In this document: one piece after another, positions 26,801 through 34,984 of the stretch
Layout: every line of letters begins with the position of its first letter
Position numbering within the stretch: the first letter of the stretch is position 1
Assembly (NCBI GenBank): GCA_964346815.1
Contig: CAYFWF010000032.1
Coordinates: 1-58,084 of the forward strand
Direction of reading: 5' to 3'
Source of the DNA: CAYFWF01 sp964346815
GTDB lineage: Bacteria > Acidobacteriota > Aminicenantia > Aminicenantales > Aminicenantaceae
Length of the DNA: 58,084 bases
Notes under the pieces: generated by a model
The model's database searches: none
Seen by the model: only the letters and a program-made list of their open reading frames with translations
Told to the model about the DNA's origin: nothing
Made by a program: the position numbers and the translations under genes

Positions 26801-27168
26801 TCAATGGATGGAGCGGCTCAGGCGGAGATGCTTTTCCTGATTACTTCCGTAAGGCCGGACTCGGGCCTCTCATCGGCACACGGACTTGGGGTGGCCTCAT
26901 CGGCATGTCCGGCATTCCTCAGCTCATCGATGGCGGTGTCGCAACTGTTCCCACCTTCCGCATGTACGATCCTGACGGGAAGTGGTTCAAGGAAGGCCAC
27001 GGCGTGGATCCCGACATAGAAGTCAAAGAAGATCCAGCACTCCTCGCTGAGGGAACGGATCCCCAGCTTAAGCGGGCGGTCGAGGAAGTCCTGAGGATGC
27101 TCGACGAAAAGCCGTTCGTCAAACCTCCCCGCCCTGCTTATGAAGACCGAACCGTGAAACGAAAATAA
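23887..27168 (+). CDS. Tricorn-type S41 family peptidase, exported
   Basis: 1093 residues with a signal peptide (residues 1-~25). Residues ~30-550 form WD40/TolB-like beta-propeller blades with repeated SPDGSKIAF and WSPDSHKIAF motifs. An acidic and Lys-rich linker (~550-590, EEEEKDKNQKENTDEEKKAE) precedes the C1 region, a PDZ domain (~775-860, EGDYILAVNGMPLD) and the S41 catalytic domain. The catalytic Ser978 sits in GWSGSGGDAFPDYF, preceded by the FNSGGQIPDRFIELL substrate-binding segment. This is the order of archaeal tricorn protease and its bacterial homologs, which shorten oligopeptides. The signal peptide places it in the periplasm. Together with the S9 peptidase at 42256 it supports a peptide-based diet. 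Confidence 0.94.
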   Translation: MKKTILVSLIVLMLLTGTTLLKSQVNARMLRYPDVSATHISFVYAGDIWIVAKEGGTAYKLSSPPGEEVFPRFSPDGSKIAFSGNYDGNTDIYLIPTLGGDLQQLTHHGMADRIVDWYPDGKAVLYASSMESGRQRYSQFYRITEEGGLPEKLPIPYGEFGALSPDGKILAYMPISRDFRTWKRYRGGMAPDIWLFDLNKMEAKNITDHPANDAHPMWHGNTLYFLSDRGPNLRHNIWAFDMDDKGVRQITRFEDFDIHFPAIGPSEIVFEAGGKLYLLDLESENQSQVDIDVVTDQITLKPHRVNVSRLVQNAEISPNGKRALFEARGEVFSLPAEHGVVRNLTASPGVAERYPAWSPDGKHIAYWSDRSGEYELTICSAKDGSQENKLTSYGPGYRYRIYWSPDSHKIAFIDKSMSIHIYDVEMQKTVKVDQGLWMYEGALRNFKPGWSPDSRWLAYARGEANRNNNIYLYDTKENKRHQVTSSFYNDFQPVFDPEGKYLYFFSNRMFRPIYGDPDNSFLYANTTQIAAVSLEPDIPSPLAPRNDEEELKKEEEEEKDKNQKENTDEEKKAEKEEAKAVDITIQDFEKRLVVLPPKSGNYNNLHAVKGKILYQRYPRTGSGDEAIPLVYYDIKEREEKTILGDVDGYRLSADGKKALVWKRRNASIVDVAPNQKMEKQLRTGELEMKVDPRAEWRQIFTDAWRLCRDFFYDPGMHGVDWEAMRKQYGALLKDAITRWDVNYVIGELIAELNASHTYRGGGDTESGARIGVGYLGIDWEIDSGAFRIAKILEGAPWNSEIRSPLYMPGVEAKEGDYILAVNGMPLDILKGPWAAFQGLAGKTVELTINNKPTTEGARKVIVETLRSETRLRNLAWIEQNRKYVEEQSGGRIGYIYVPDTSIGGQNELVRQFSAQFHKEGLIVDERFNSGGQIPDRFIELLKRPPLAFWAVREGKDWQWPPVAHFGPKAMLINGWSGSGGDAFPDYFRKAGLGPLIGTRTWGGLIGMSGIPQLIDGGVATVPTFRMYDPDGKWFKEGHGVDPDIEVKEDPALLAEGTDPQLKRAVEEVLRMLDEKPFVKPPRPAYEDRTVKRK

Positions 27169-27339
27169 ACCCGTACTAAATTTCATATATTCTAAACCTT
27201 TCTGCCTCAAACTTCGTCTCTATAAACAGGAAGACGTGAATTCCTTTTTTTTTCAGGCGCATAACCATGTTTCTCCTGAGCAAGATTTAATTTATATGAG
27301 TGAATTGAAAAATCTTCGATCAGGAAAGGGCGAAACATC

Positions 27340-29751
27340 ATGGTAAAAAATTATTTAAAGGTCGCAATCCGAAACATCATCAATCACAAAGGATCTTCCA
27401 CCATCAATATCATTGGCCTGGCTATCGGAATCGCATGCAGTATTTTCATTTTGCTCTTTGTGGCCCATGAATTGAGCTATGACAATTTCCATGAAAAAGC
27501 GGACAGGATTTACAGGATAGCTGTCAGAGCTTCGGTCGGTGATACAAAAATAAGACAGACATACTCATCATCGGCGACATTCAAGAAACTCCTCGAAGAT
27601 TTTCCTGAAATCGAAGAGGGTGTGAAGTTTTTAAGGCTTGGGAGGACGCCCATTAACCTGGGCGATCAAACATTCTATGAATCGAGATTCTATGCTGTGG
27701 ACTCGACCTTCTTCGACGTGTTCACCTTCCCGTTGATTCACGGCAATCCAGAAACAGCGTTATCCGGGCCGAACTCTATGGTCATCTCCAAGGATACTGC
27801 TCTCAAATATTTCGGGAGCACGGACGCTGTGGACAAGACTCTCAGAGCCGATTTTTCTTATGGTTACGGCAGTATCGATTTCGAGATTACGGGCGTATCA
27901 GAAAATGTCCCTGCCAATTCTCATTTCCATTATGATCTGCTGGCATCTTCATCCACATTCCCCACTTTTATCAATGATCCCGGGTGGTCTTCCAATAATT
28001 TCATCACTTATGTTGTCCTGAAAGAGGGTATAAAAAGCGAATGGTTTAATGAACGATTGAAGGAATTCACCAGGAGACATATGGGAGGCGAACGGTTCGA
28101 TGCATGGGTCGCCAAAGGAAATTACTGGGAGTATTTTTTGCAGCCCATTACAGAAATACATTTGAATTCAGACCTGAACGGCGAATTCGAAGCCAATGGG
28201 AATGAAACGTACGTGTATATCTTCTCAGCGATAAGCATAATCATACTGCTCATTGCCTGCATCAATTTTATGAACCTCTCCACTGCAAAGTCGTCCTTAA
28301 GGGCAAAAGAAGTTGGAATGAGAAAGGTAGTCGGTTCGGGCAGAAGGAATCTGGTGCTCCAATTTTTAAGCGAATCCATTTTATTGAGCTTCATATCTTT
28401 AGCAATAGGTATGGCCTTTGTCATGATCCTTTTGCCTCTGTACAAAAACCTGGTCGGCAGACCGCTCGAAATCCACTTTTTTGACAACATCGTTGTCATC
28501 CCTTCGCTCTTGGCCCTTGGGTTCATAGTGGGAATCATCTCAGGTTCCTACCCGGCTTTTTTTCTATCCTCTTTCAAACCCATCACTGCTCTTAGAGGAA
28601 CGACCATCAGGAGCAGAGGCGGTTCATGGCTGAGAAATCTTCTGGTCATCTTTCAATTCACCATATCCATAGTTCTGATCATCGGCACATTGGCGGTCCA
28701 TCAACAACTCGAATTCTTTCAGAACAAAAAATTGGGATTCGATAAGGAGCAGGTTTTGGTGGTCAGAAATCCGGGAGCCTTAGGCGACAACATTGTTCCA
28801 TTCAAACAAGCCCTCCGTAACTACAGCCAAATTAAAGATGTCTCAGGTTCTAACACGCTGCCGGGCGGAAGTTTCAGCAATATCGGATTCGGAGCGGAAG
28901 GAGTCGACAAAAGCTTCACCTTAAACATCTGCGTGTGTGATTATGATTTTCTCAAGACTTTGAAACTGGAATTGGCACAGGGAAGATTCTTCTCAAGGGA
29001 TTTCGGTACTGACTCCCATGCGGCTGTACTCAACGAAAAAGCGGTGGAACTGCTCGGCTGGGACGATCCGATCGGAAAAAGAATCAACAACTGGGCTCAG
29101 GACAGAGGTGATTTTACGGTTATTGGAGTGATCAAAGATTATCATTATGAATCCTTGCATCAGGAAATCAGGCCGCAGGCTCTCTTTCTTTCCGGCGGTT
29201 ACTACACAAATGTCGAAAGTTATATCTCCATACGTCTCAGCACAGAGAATATCTCTGAAACAATAGGGTATGTCGAAAACACCTGGAGGGATTTCGCGCC
29301 CAATAACCCGTTTGAATATTCGTTTCTGGATGCAGACTACGACAATCTCTACATGAATGAACAGCAAACCAGAAGACTGTTTTCCATCTTCTCATTTCTA
29401 GCCATCTTTATTGCCTGCCTCGGTTTGTTCGGACTGGCCTCATTTATCGCCGACCGAAGAACCAAAGAAATCGGTATCCGAAAAGTCCTGGGGGCTTCGG
29501 TCCCCGGAATCGTCCAAATCCTGAACAAGAGTTTTGTGAAATGGGTGCTGCTTGCAAACCTTATTGCGTGGCCTGCTGCATGGCTCGTTATGAACAGATG
29601 GCTGCAGAATTTTGCTTATCGAACCGATTTATCCTGGTGGATGTTCGTGGTAGCTGCATTATTGGCTCTGGTCATTGCACTCATAACTGTCAGTTTCCAG
29701 ACAATCAAGGCAGCGCTCAGAAATCCGGCCGATTCCTTAAGATACGAATAG
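27340..29751 (+). CDS. ABC transporter permease, MacB/FtsX type
   Basis: 803 residues. Two copies of the MacB_PCD plus FtsX unit: a first membrane helix at ~20-42 (INIIGLAIGIACSIFILLFV), a periplasmic domain, three helices at ~285-400, then a second helix (~430-455), a second periplasmic domain and three more helices at ~685-790. The conserved cytosolic coupling motif occurs twice, as AKEVGMRKVVGS and TKEIGIRKVLGAS. Proteins of this type work with a MacB-like ATPase in mechanotransmission, lipoprotein release or efflux. No ATPase gene is adjacent, which is common for these permeases in Acidobacteriota-type genomes. Substrate unknown. Confidence 0.92.
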   Translation: MVKNYLKVAIRNIINHKGSSTINIIGLAIGIACSIFILLFVAHELSYDNFHEKADRIYRIAVRASVGDTKIRQTYSSSATFKKLLEDFPEIEEGVKFLRLGRTPINLGDQTFYESRFYAVDSTFFDVFTFPLIHGNPETALSGPNSMVISKDTALKYFGSTDAVDKTLRADFSYGYGSIDFEITGVSENVPANSHFHYDLLASSSTFPTFINDPGWSSNNFITYVVLKEGIKSEWFNERLKEFTRRHMGGERFDAWVAKGNYWEYFLQPITEIHLNSDLNGEFEANGNETYVYIFSAISIIILLIACINFMNLSTAKSSLRAKEVGMRKVVGSGRRNLVLQFLSESILLSFISLAIGMAFVMILLPLYKNLVGRPLEIHFFDNIVVIPSLLALGFIVGIISGSYPAFFLSSFKPITALRGTTIRSRGGSWLRNLLVIFQFTISIVLIIGTLAVHQQLEFFQNKKLGFDKEQVLVVRNPGALGDNIVPFKQALRNYSQIKDVSGSNTLPGGSFSNIGFGAEGVDKSFTLNICVCDYDFLKTLKLELAQGRFFSRDFGTDSHAAVLNEKAVELLGWDDPIGKRINNWAQDRGDFTVIGVIKDYHYESLHQEIRPQALFLSGGYYTNVESYISIRLSTENISETIGYVENTWRDFAPNNPFEYSFLDADYDNLYMNEQQTRRLFSIFSFLAIFIACLGLFGLASFIADRRTKEIGIRKVLGASVPGIVQILNKSFVKWVLLANLIAWPAAWLVMNRWLQNFAYRTDLSWWMFVVAALLALVIALITVSFQTIKAALRNPADSLRYE

Positions 29752-29861
29752 AGAGTTTCTCCCTTTCCACATTCTCGCTTCTAAATTCTCTTCGTGTATA
29801 GTAAGATCATTCCAGTCACAGCCCGCGTATATGCCATAAATATTTTGAACGGGAGGCAAAA

Positions 29862-31307
29862 ATGAAAAAGAAACTTATCTCTTTGCCAGCACTTCTTCTC
29901 CTTATAATTGTGATATGTACCGTTCCTGCTTGTTCCGATGTGCAAAAAAAGCCTGATTATTCCGAAGCCATCCGATTGATCGACACATGGCTTGAGGCGC
30001 AACGCGATTACGACCATCTGCCCGCCTTATCGGTTGCCATAGTCATGGATCAGGAAACGCTATGGAGCAAAGGTTACGGGATGGCTGATATCGAAAAAGA
30101 AGTTCCAGCATCTCCCAACACCATCTACAGCATCTGTTCGATATCCAAGTTATTCACTTCTGTGGCAATCATGCAGCTCCGCGATGCCGGAAAACTCAGG
30201 CTCGAGGATCTTGTCGCCGTTTATCTCCCCTGGTTCAACCTCGAGCAGCAGTATCCAGACACAGGCCCCATAACCATCAGATCCCTTCTCACCCATTCTT
30301 CAGGAATTCCCAGGGAAGCAGACTATCCCTACTGGACCGGACCCGATTTCCCCTTCCCCTCCACTGAGCAGGTCAAGGCCAAGCTCGATAACCAGAAAAC
30401 GCTCTACGCACCTTCCACCTACTTTCAGTACAGCAACCTCGGGATGACGCTGCTTGGAGAGATCGTGGCAGAAGTCTCCGGGATGTCCTACCAACAGTAC
30501 GTCGAAGAAAACATCCTGAAACCTCTGCAGTTGACCGATACGCGCCCGAAGCTTCCGGAATCCTTATGGAGAGAGAGGCTGGCAACAGGTTATACCGCTC
30601 TCAAACGTGACGGCACCCGCGAAATGCTTCCACTCTTCCAAGCCAGAGGGATCGCCGCAGCCGCTGGCTTTTCTTCGACCGTCGAAGATCTGGCCCGGTT
30701 TGCGTCCTAGCAGTTTCGTCTTTTAGAAAAAGGGGGAGAAGAAATCCTCAAAGCCTCCACCCTCCGTGAAATGCAGCGTGTGCATTGGGTCGATCCCGAT
30801 TGGGAGACAACATGGGGACTGGGCTTTTCGGTCAGGGAGGAGGATGGACGCACAACGGTAGGGCACGGCGGGTCCTGCCCGGGCTATCGAAGCACTCTAC
30901 ATATCGTTCCCCATAAAAAACAGGCCTTCATCGTCATGATCAATGCCCAGGGTGTTTCCCCCGGCAAATATGCAACAGGAATGAAAGATGTTTTGGAGAA
31001 GGCTGACCAGAAGGCTGAAGAGGAAAAAGCATCCGTTGATCTCGAAGCATACGCAGGTCACTACAATGCACAACCATGGTGGGGAGAAATGGCCGTCCTG
31101 CCATGGCAGGGTAAACTGGCTGTTTTCGGGCTGCCGTCTGAAAATCCATCTCAGAGTCTGACTCTGTTGAGACACGTCGAGGGCGACACATTCTGCCGAA
31201 TACGCAAGGATGAAACCCTCGGGGAAGAGGTGGTATTCGAAAGAGACGATACAGGAAAAGTCGTCCGGACGTGGCAGCACAGTAATTACAATGAAAAAAT
31301 CAGATGA
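29862..31307 (+). pseudogene. Serine hydrolase (beta-lactamase family) interrupted by one in-frame TAG
   Basis: The start has GGGAGG and a signal or lipoprotein peptide (VPACSD). The catalytic marks are all present: SISK (SxxK), QYSNLG (YxN) and GHGGSCPGY (HxG). The frame runs ARFAS, then TAG at 30708-30710, then QFRLLEKGGEEILKA in the same frame to a normal stop at 31307. No shift is needed; a single base change (TGG to TAG) explains the break, since ASWQFRLL is a sensible Trp-containing join. The downstream part carries the HGG motif and a C-terminal lipocalin-like domain. Translation would stop before HGG, giving an inactive product. Alternatives are a sequencing error or stop-codon readthrough. 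Confidence 0.88.
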
Positions 31308-31508
31308 ATCATTCTTCTGAATAACCCAACAGTAACTCCTTTTCACTTTGACTGATCGTATCAGATCAGTCAGATCAGCAGAAACGTTTCCAGAAATCTT
31401 TATCGTCCTGTTATTTTCGATTCCTTCCTTCGCCTCTCTCGCCTTTGATCAGGAAAGATGGGTTTCTGATTCAAGATGTACTATAATGATAAAGGAGAGG
31501 TTACGATT

Positions 31509-32549
31509 ATGAACTTCAGGAAGAACATTTCGACGCTGAGCATCCCAGCTCTTTTGTCGTGTTGTGCCTTCATAATTGCCGGGACCGCTGCACCGGTAGA
31601 ATCCCCCGGCACAACAGCGGAGATCACTTCCGAATACAGTTGGGAACCTCTCTCTTTAAACAGCCCAAAAGTCAGGAATAAGAATGTTGAAAAAGACCGT
31701 CAGATTCCTTTCGAACTTCGCTGGAGTAAGATCATTCTTCCTGTCAAGGTGAATGATTCGAGGGAACTGAGTATTATCCTGGATACGGGTATGCCTTCCC
31801 GAGGTCTTCTCCTCTTTGATAAAAACCTGGCCGAGGAACTGGAGCTTTCAGGCACAGAAAAATTTCGCATCCATGGTGCCGGCAAAGGACAGGTTTCATA
31901 TGCATTAAAAGTGGAATCAGCCAAATTGTCTCTCGGTGGAATCCATTTCGAGAACCAGGAGGTTCGTATTCTTCAAAATGATACCATGCGGGGCTCTCCC
32001 ACCGACGGCGTTATCGGCAGCACTCTTTTTGAATCACACATGGTAAAAATCGATTATGATAAAAATATCATCACCCTGTTCGATCCGGAGGCACTCGAGG
32101 TGGATGCTGCCTGGGAGGCTATCGATTTGACTTTTAACCAGAACAACATTCCCTTTTTAGAGGCTTCGGTTTCCATTACGGGAAAAGAAAAAATCGATGT
32201 TTCTCTCTATATCGACCTCGCTTCGAGCGAAGCGCTCGAATTGCTAGTAAAGACAGAAATGAAATTTAGTGTCCCTGATAACCTGCCGAGCAAATACATC
32301 GGGAAGGGGTTGGATGGGCATATCGTCGGTCAGTATGGACGTGTAGCCAGTCTGAAAATCGGGTCCTTTGTTCTCCACGATGTCTCGACCGCATTCCCAA
32401 AAAGCGAGGTTCGGTCGCGCCAGCAAGAAGCTGATGGGATAATTTGTAATGACGCACTGCGGCGGTTCAATCTCATCTTTGACTACGGCAGGGAAAAACT
32501 CTACATCAAGCCAAACCGCTATTTTTCTGAACCGTTCAGTCAGAATTGA
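31509..32549 (+). CDS. Retropepsin-like aspartic protease, exported
   Basis: 346 residues from the ATG at 31509, which has GGAGAGG upstream; an in-frame ATG at 31476 lacks one. A signal segment (residues 1-~30) is followed by two aspartyl-protease-like halves. The first carries the catalytic triplet SIILDTGMPS with Asp92 and the flap-like GAGKG. The second carries YIDLASSEALE, with Asp236 in a DLA rather than DTG context, then the GxIG-type strands DGVIGSTLFESH (first half) and DGIICNDALRRFN (second half). Bacterial pepsin/retropepsin-like proteins of this type are periplasmic and mostly uncharacterised. The altered second triplet leaves activity uncertain, because many homologs act as single-lobed dimers. 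It lies between two hydrolase genes, with no overlap. Confidence 0.8.
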   Translation: MNFRKNISTLSIPALLSCCAFIIAGTAAPVESPGTTAEITSEYSWEPLSLNSPKVRNKNVEKDRQIPFELRWSKIILPVKVNDSRELSIILDTGMPSRGLLLFDKNLAEELELSGTEKFRIHGAGKGQVSYALKVESAKLSLGGIHFENQEVRILQNDTMRGSPTDGVIGSTLFESHMVKIDYDKNIITLFDPEALEVDAAWEAIDLTFNQNNIPFLEASVSITGKEKIDVSLYIDLASSEALELLVKTEMKFSVPDNLPSKYIGKGLDGHIVGQYGRVASLKIGSFVLHDVSTAFPKSEVRSRQQEADGIICNDALRRFNLIFDYGREKLYIKPNRYFSEPFSQN

Positions 32550-32695
32550 CAGTCTGGCCGTACAGAAGATACTTTTCTTCAGAATGCCCGGGTACAAACC
32601 AACAACATGAGGAATGGTCCCTCCGGGAAGGAAAATGATAGGATTCCCAAATTCCCCGTATTATGATATAAGCTATTAGGGGAACGGAGGAAACC

Positions 32696-33592
32696 ATGAA
32701 ACCTCGGAAATATTTCTCAGTCCTCATCTTAGTTTTTCTGCTCGCTCTTCCCTCTTGTCAGAGACGAGCAGGATTGAACACTCTTTTGGTCGAAGAAGGA
32801 AGCATCCCCTCATCAGACGGTGTCCTTATCCACTACAAACTCTACGGAAAAGGAGACGTCTCCCTGGTATTTGTCCATGACTGGTGCACGAATATGACCT
32901 ACTGGGATAAACAAATCCCTTCTTTCGGGGTGAACTACAAAGTCGTGACTCTGGACCTTGCCGGGCATGGCAAATCCGGTCAAAACCGAACGGCCTGGAC
33001 TATGGAAGCCTTCGGTAAAGATGTGGCCTCGGTGGTCGAAAAACTCGCTTTGAAGCAGGTCGTCCTCATCGGGCACGGCATGGGAGGGCCTGTGATGCTG
33101 GAAGCCGCCAGACTCATGCCCAGCCGCGCTATCGGTCTTGTGGGGGCCGACTCATTTACCGACCTATACATGAAAGCGTTGAACGAGGATCAGATAGAGC
33201 TCTCTCTTCGACCGTGGCGAGAGGATTATCGACTCCAGATGCGAGAATTCGTGCGGCTGTCCTACTTTTCTCCCAAATCCGACCATGACATGATGAAAGA
33301 GATCATCTTCGATATGGTGAGGACTCCTCCGGAAGTCGCGTTGGGAGCACTGGAAGAACTTCTGAGATATGACGGTGCAGATTCCTTAAGAGAAGTCCAG
33401 CTCTCTGTGAGATGCGTGCAAACAGATCATATCTCTTCCTCATTCGAAGTGACAGAAGCCCATGCCAAATCGGTTTGGGTGGATTATGTGGAAGGGATGG
33501 ATCACTTCTTCATACTGGAAGATCCTCTGACCTTTAACCGGTTTCTAGCTGGCTACGTCTCCGAATTCGTCATGGAATCCTACCAAAGATAA
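32696..33592 (+). CDS. Alpha/beta hydrolase lipoprotein with Gly in place of nucleophile Ser
   Basis: 298 residues. A lipoprotein signal (LLALPSC) is followed by an alpha/beta hydrolase fold: oxyanion-loop region FVHDWCTNMTYWD, the turn DLAGHGKSG, the nucleophile elbow IGHGMGGPV and the late GMDHFFILEDP with the catalytic His. The elbow should read GHSMGG, but the codon at 33077-33079 is GGC, so residue 128 is Gly. An AGC to GGC change would account for it. A late Asp candidate lies in VQTDHIS. The protein is therefore predicted to be catalytically dead or to have another role. The reading frame is otherwise intact and has normal start signals. Confidence 0.85.
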   Translation: MKPRKYFSVLILVFLLALPSCQRRAGLNTLLVEEGSIPSSDGVLIHYKLYGKGDVSLVFVHDWCTNMTYWDKQIPSFGVNYKVVTLDLAGHGKSGQNRTAWTMEAFGKDVASVVEKLALKQVVLIGHGMGGPVMLEAARLMPSRAIGLVGADSFTDLYMKALNEDQIELSLRPWREDYRLQMREFVRLSYFSPKSDHDMMKEIIFDMVRTPPEVALGALEELLRYDGADSLREVQLSVRCVQTDHISSSFEVTEAHAKSVWVDYVEGMDHFFILEDPLTFNRFLAGYVSEFVMESYQR

Positions 33593-33641
33593 CGCCTGAA
33601 GATATTCACACCTTTCACGATCAAGCTGCTTATGCACAGTT

Positions 33642-33669
33642 TTGCTTTTTTCCCGCAAATTGATAGTCT
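33642..33669 (+). promoter_or_regulatory. Kinase-cluster promoter (TTGCTT-N16-TAGTCT)
   Basis: TTGCTT at 33642-33647 and TAGTCT at 33664-33669. The same TTGCWT plus ATTGATA-CT pattern precedes the kinases at 34985 and 38218. This copy lies upstream of the collapsed kinase gene. Confidence 0.65.
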
Positions 33670-33699
33670 AATGCCGACGATGAAGGGGAGAGGAACAGC

Positions 33700-33947
33700 A
33701 TGAGATGTCCCAAATGTGGGTCCGAGAATCCTGCAGCTCCACCTTTGCCGGCCGCTATCAGATCATCGAAGAACTCGGCCGAGGAGGCATGGGAGAAGTC
33801 TACCAGGTGCTGGATAAAGAGGCCGATGCCAAGCTCAAGGCTAGAGAGCATTATGAAAAATTCCTCGACCTCTGGGGGGATGCCGCTCCTGGCTCTCCCG
33901 AAGTTCAGGAAGCCGAGCAGCGGTTAGCAAAACTGCGCATGCCGTAA
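33700..33947 (+). pseudogene. Collapsed zinc-ribbon Ser/Thr kinase (internal deletion and frameshift)
   Basis: The start MRCPKCGSENP is the zinc-ribbon N-terminus of the kinase family. A frame change near 33730-33745 is needed to continue as FAGRYQIIEELGRGGMGEVY, which is the start of the kinase domain. After VLDKEADAKLKAREHYEKF the sequence jumps to the C-terminal tail FLDLWGDAAPGSPEV, ending KLRMP. The whole kinase core, the membrane segment, the FlgO-like domain and the TPRs are missing. It keeps the family promoter and an upstream AAGGGGAGAGG leader. It is the relic of a deletion that joined the two ends of a kinase gene. Confidence 0.85.
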
Positions 33948-33996
33948 AGTGTGGATGGACCCGCTGAAGAGTTATGGGAGGGTATGTGGATCGACA

Positions 33997-34725
33997 CTAG
34001 TGAGTCAGGTCATCCCGGCCGATGAATCTCTCTGCGATGACATCTCCTCGGGAATCGATTCTGCCAATTTTCTGGGGGATGCCACTCCTCGTGTCGTAGA
34101 TTCCTCCATTTTTGTCTACACGTCCGATCCTGGTCTTTACAGGAAATACCGTGAGATCATTCGTGAAAATATCTCCTTCGTAGTCCACTTCGATCTCTTT
34201 TAGGTGAAACAGCTCTTCCACCTTTTCCTTTGTCACCCTCGATCTAAAATGAGGCCATATGGTCTCGACGAAAGTCTGGGTTCGCACTTCCGAAGGATCT
34301 GCCGTGGCTTTTTTTGTCTTGACCTCTTTGTGCTTTATCCGTACATATCTCAGGACCATCGAAGCACAAAGAACACCTGTGCCGAGAAGCGCTAACAGAA
34401 GAAAAAACTGTCCGAGTGTCGAAAAAATAAAAATGATGGCTCCGCAAAGATAAAGATATGCGCCAATCCTTATCCCGGAAACTGCACCGATATTGTCGAT
34501 ATTTTGGGTCAAATCGTTTACCCAGATGAGTAAAGAATAAATTGGCTCCAAAGTGAACCTCGAGATACTCGAGAACCTGCCTCTCCCAGAACGGATGTTT
34601 CTGCTTTTTTGGATAAGCCAGTCGTAAAAATCTTCTGTGAAATAATAGACGGCTTCTATCTTCAAAAAGACCAGGAAGTACCCTATGAGAAGGGGAGCTA
34701 ACAGAAGAATCGCTATGAATAACAT
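33997..34725 (-). CDS. Membrane protein with C-terminal beta-flower-like repeats
   Basis: 242 residues. Three to four hydrophobic segments (residues ~1-25 and ~85-130) are followed by a soluble tail. The tail ends in tandem short repeats, TRIGRVDKNGGIYD and QKIGRIDSRGDVIAE, which look like the 4-fold beta-flower domain (GRIDxxGxIYD pattern). Function is not known for the family. It lies on the opposite strand between the collapsed kinase and the intact zinc-ribbon kinase. Confidence 0.65.
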   Translation of the reverse strand: MLFIAILLLAPLLIGYFLVFLKIEAVYYFTEDFYDWLIQKSRNIRSGRGRFSSISRFTLEPIYSLLIWVNDLTQNIDNIGAVSGIRIGAYLYLCGAIIFIFSTLGQFFLLLALLGTGVLCASMVLRYVRIKHKEVKTKKATADPSEVRTQTFVETIWPHFRSRVTKEKVEELFHLKEIEVDYEGDIFTNDLTVFPVKTRIGRVDKNGGIYDTRSGIPQKIGRIDSRGDVIAERFIGRDDLTH

Positions 34726-34925
34726 CGGATCACCGTTAAATTTAGTCGGAGGAATGGGGTGAAATATTGAGAATTTAATGAATCAAGGTTGATCCTCATA
34801 ATCTTTATACTTTTATCCTTTATACTTTCAGATCTATTTCTGTTCGGAGCGCTGTTCCAGCCACACCGCCAAGATGAGGCTCATTCTAACTCGTCAGTAC
34901 GCCTACTTATAAAGACAGCACCTCC

Positions 34926-34954
34926 TTGCTTTTTTTCTCATGTGTTGATATGCT
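34926..34954 (+). promoter_or_regulatory. Kinase-cluster promoter (TTGCTT-N17-TATGCT)
   Basis: TTGCTT at 34926-34931 and TATGCT at 34949-34954, with TTGA just before the -10 element. It lies 30 bp before the start codon of the large zinc-ribbon kinase. Confidence 0.7.
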
Positions 34955-34984
34955 TTTTTGGTGATTCAAGGGGACGGATAAAGC

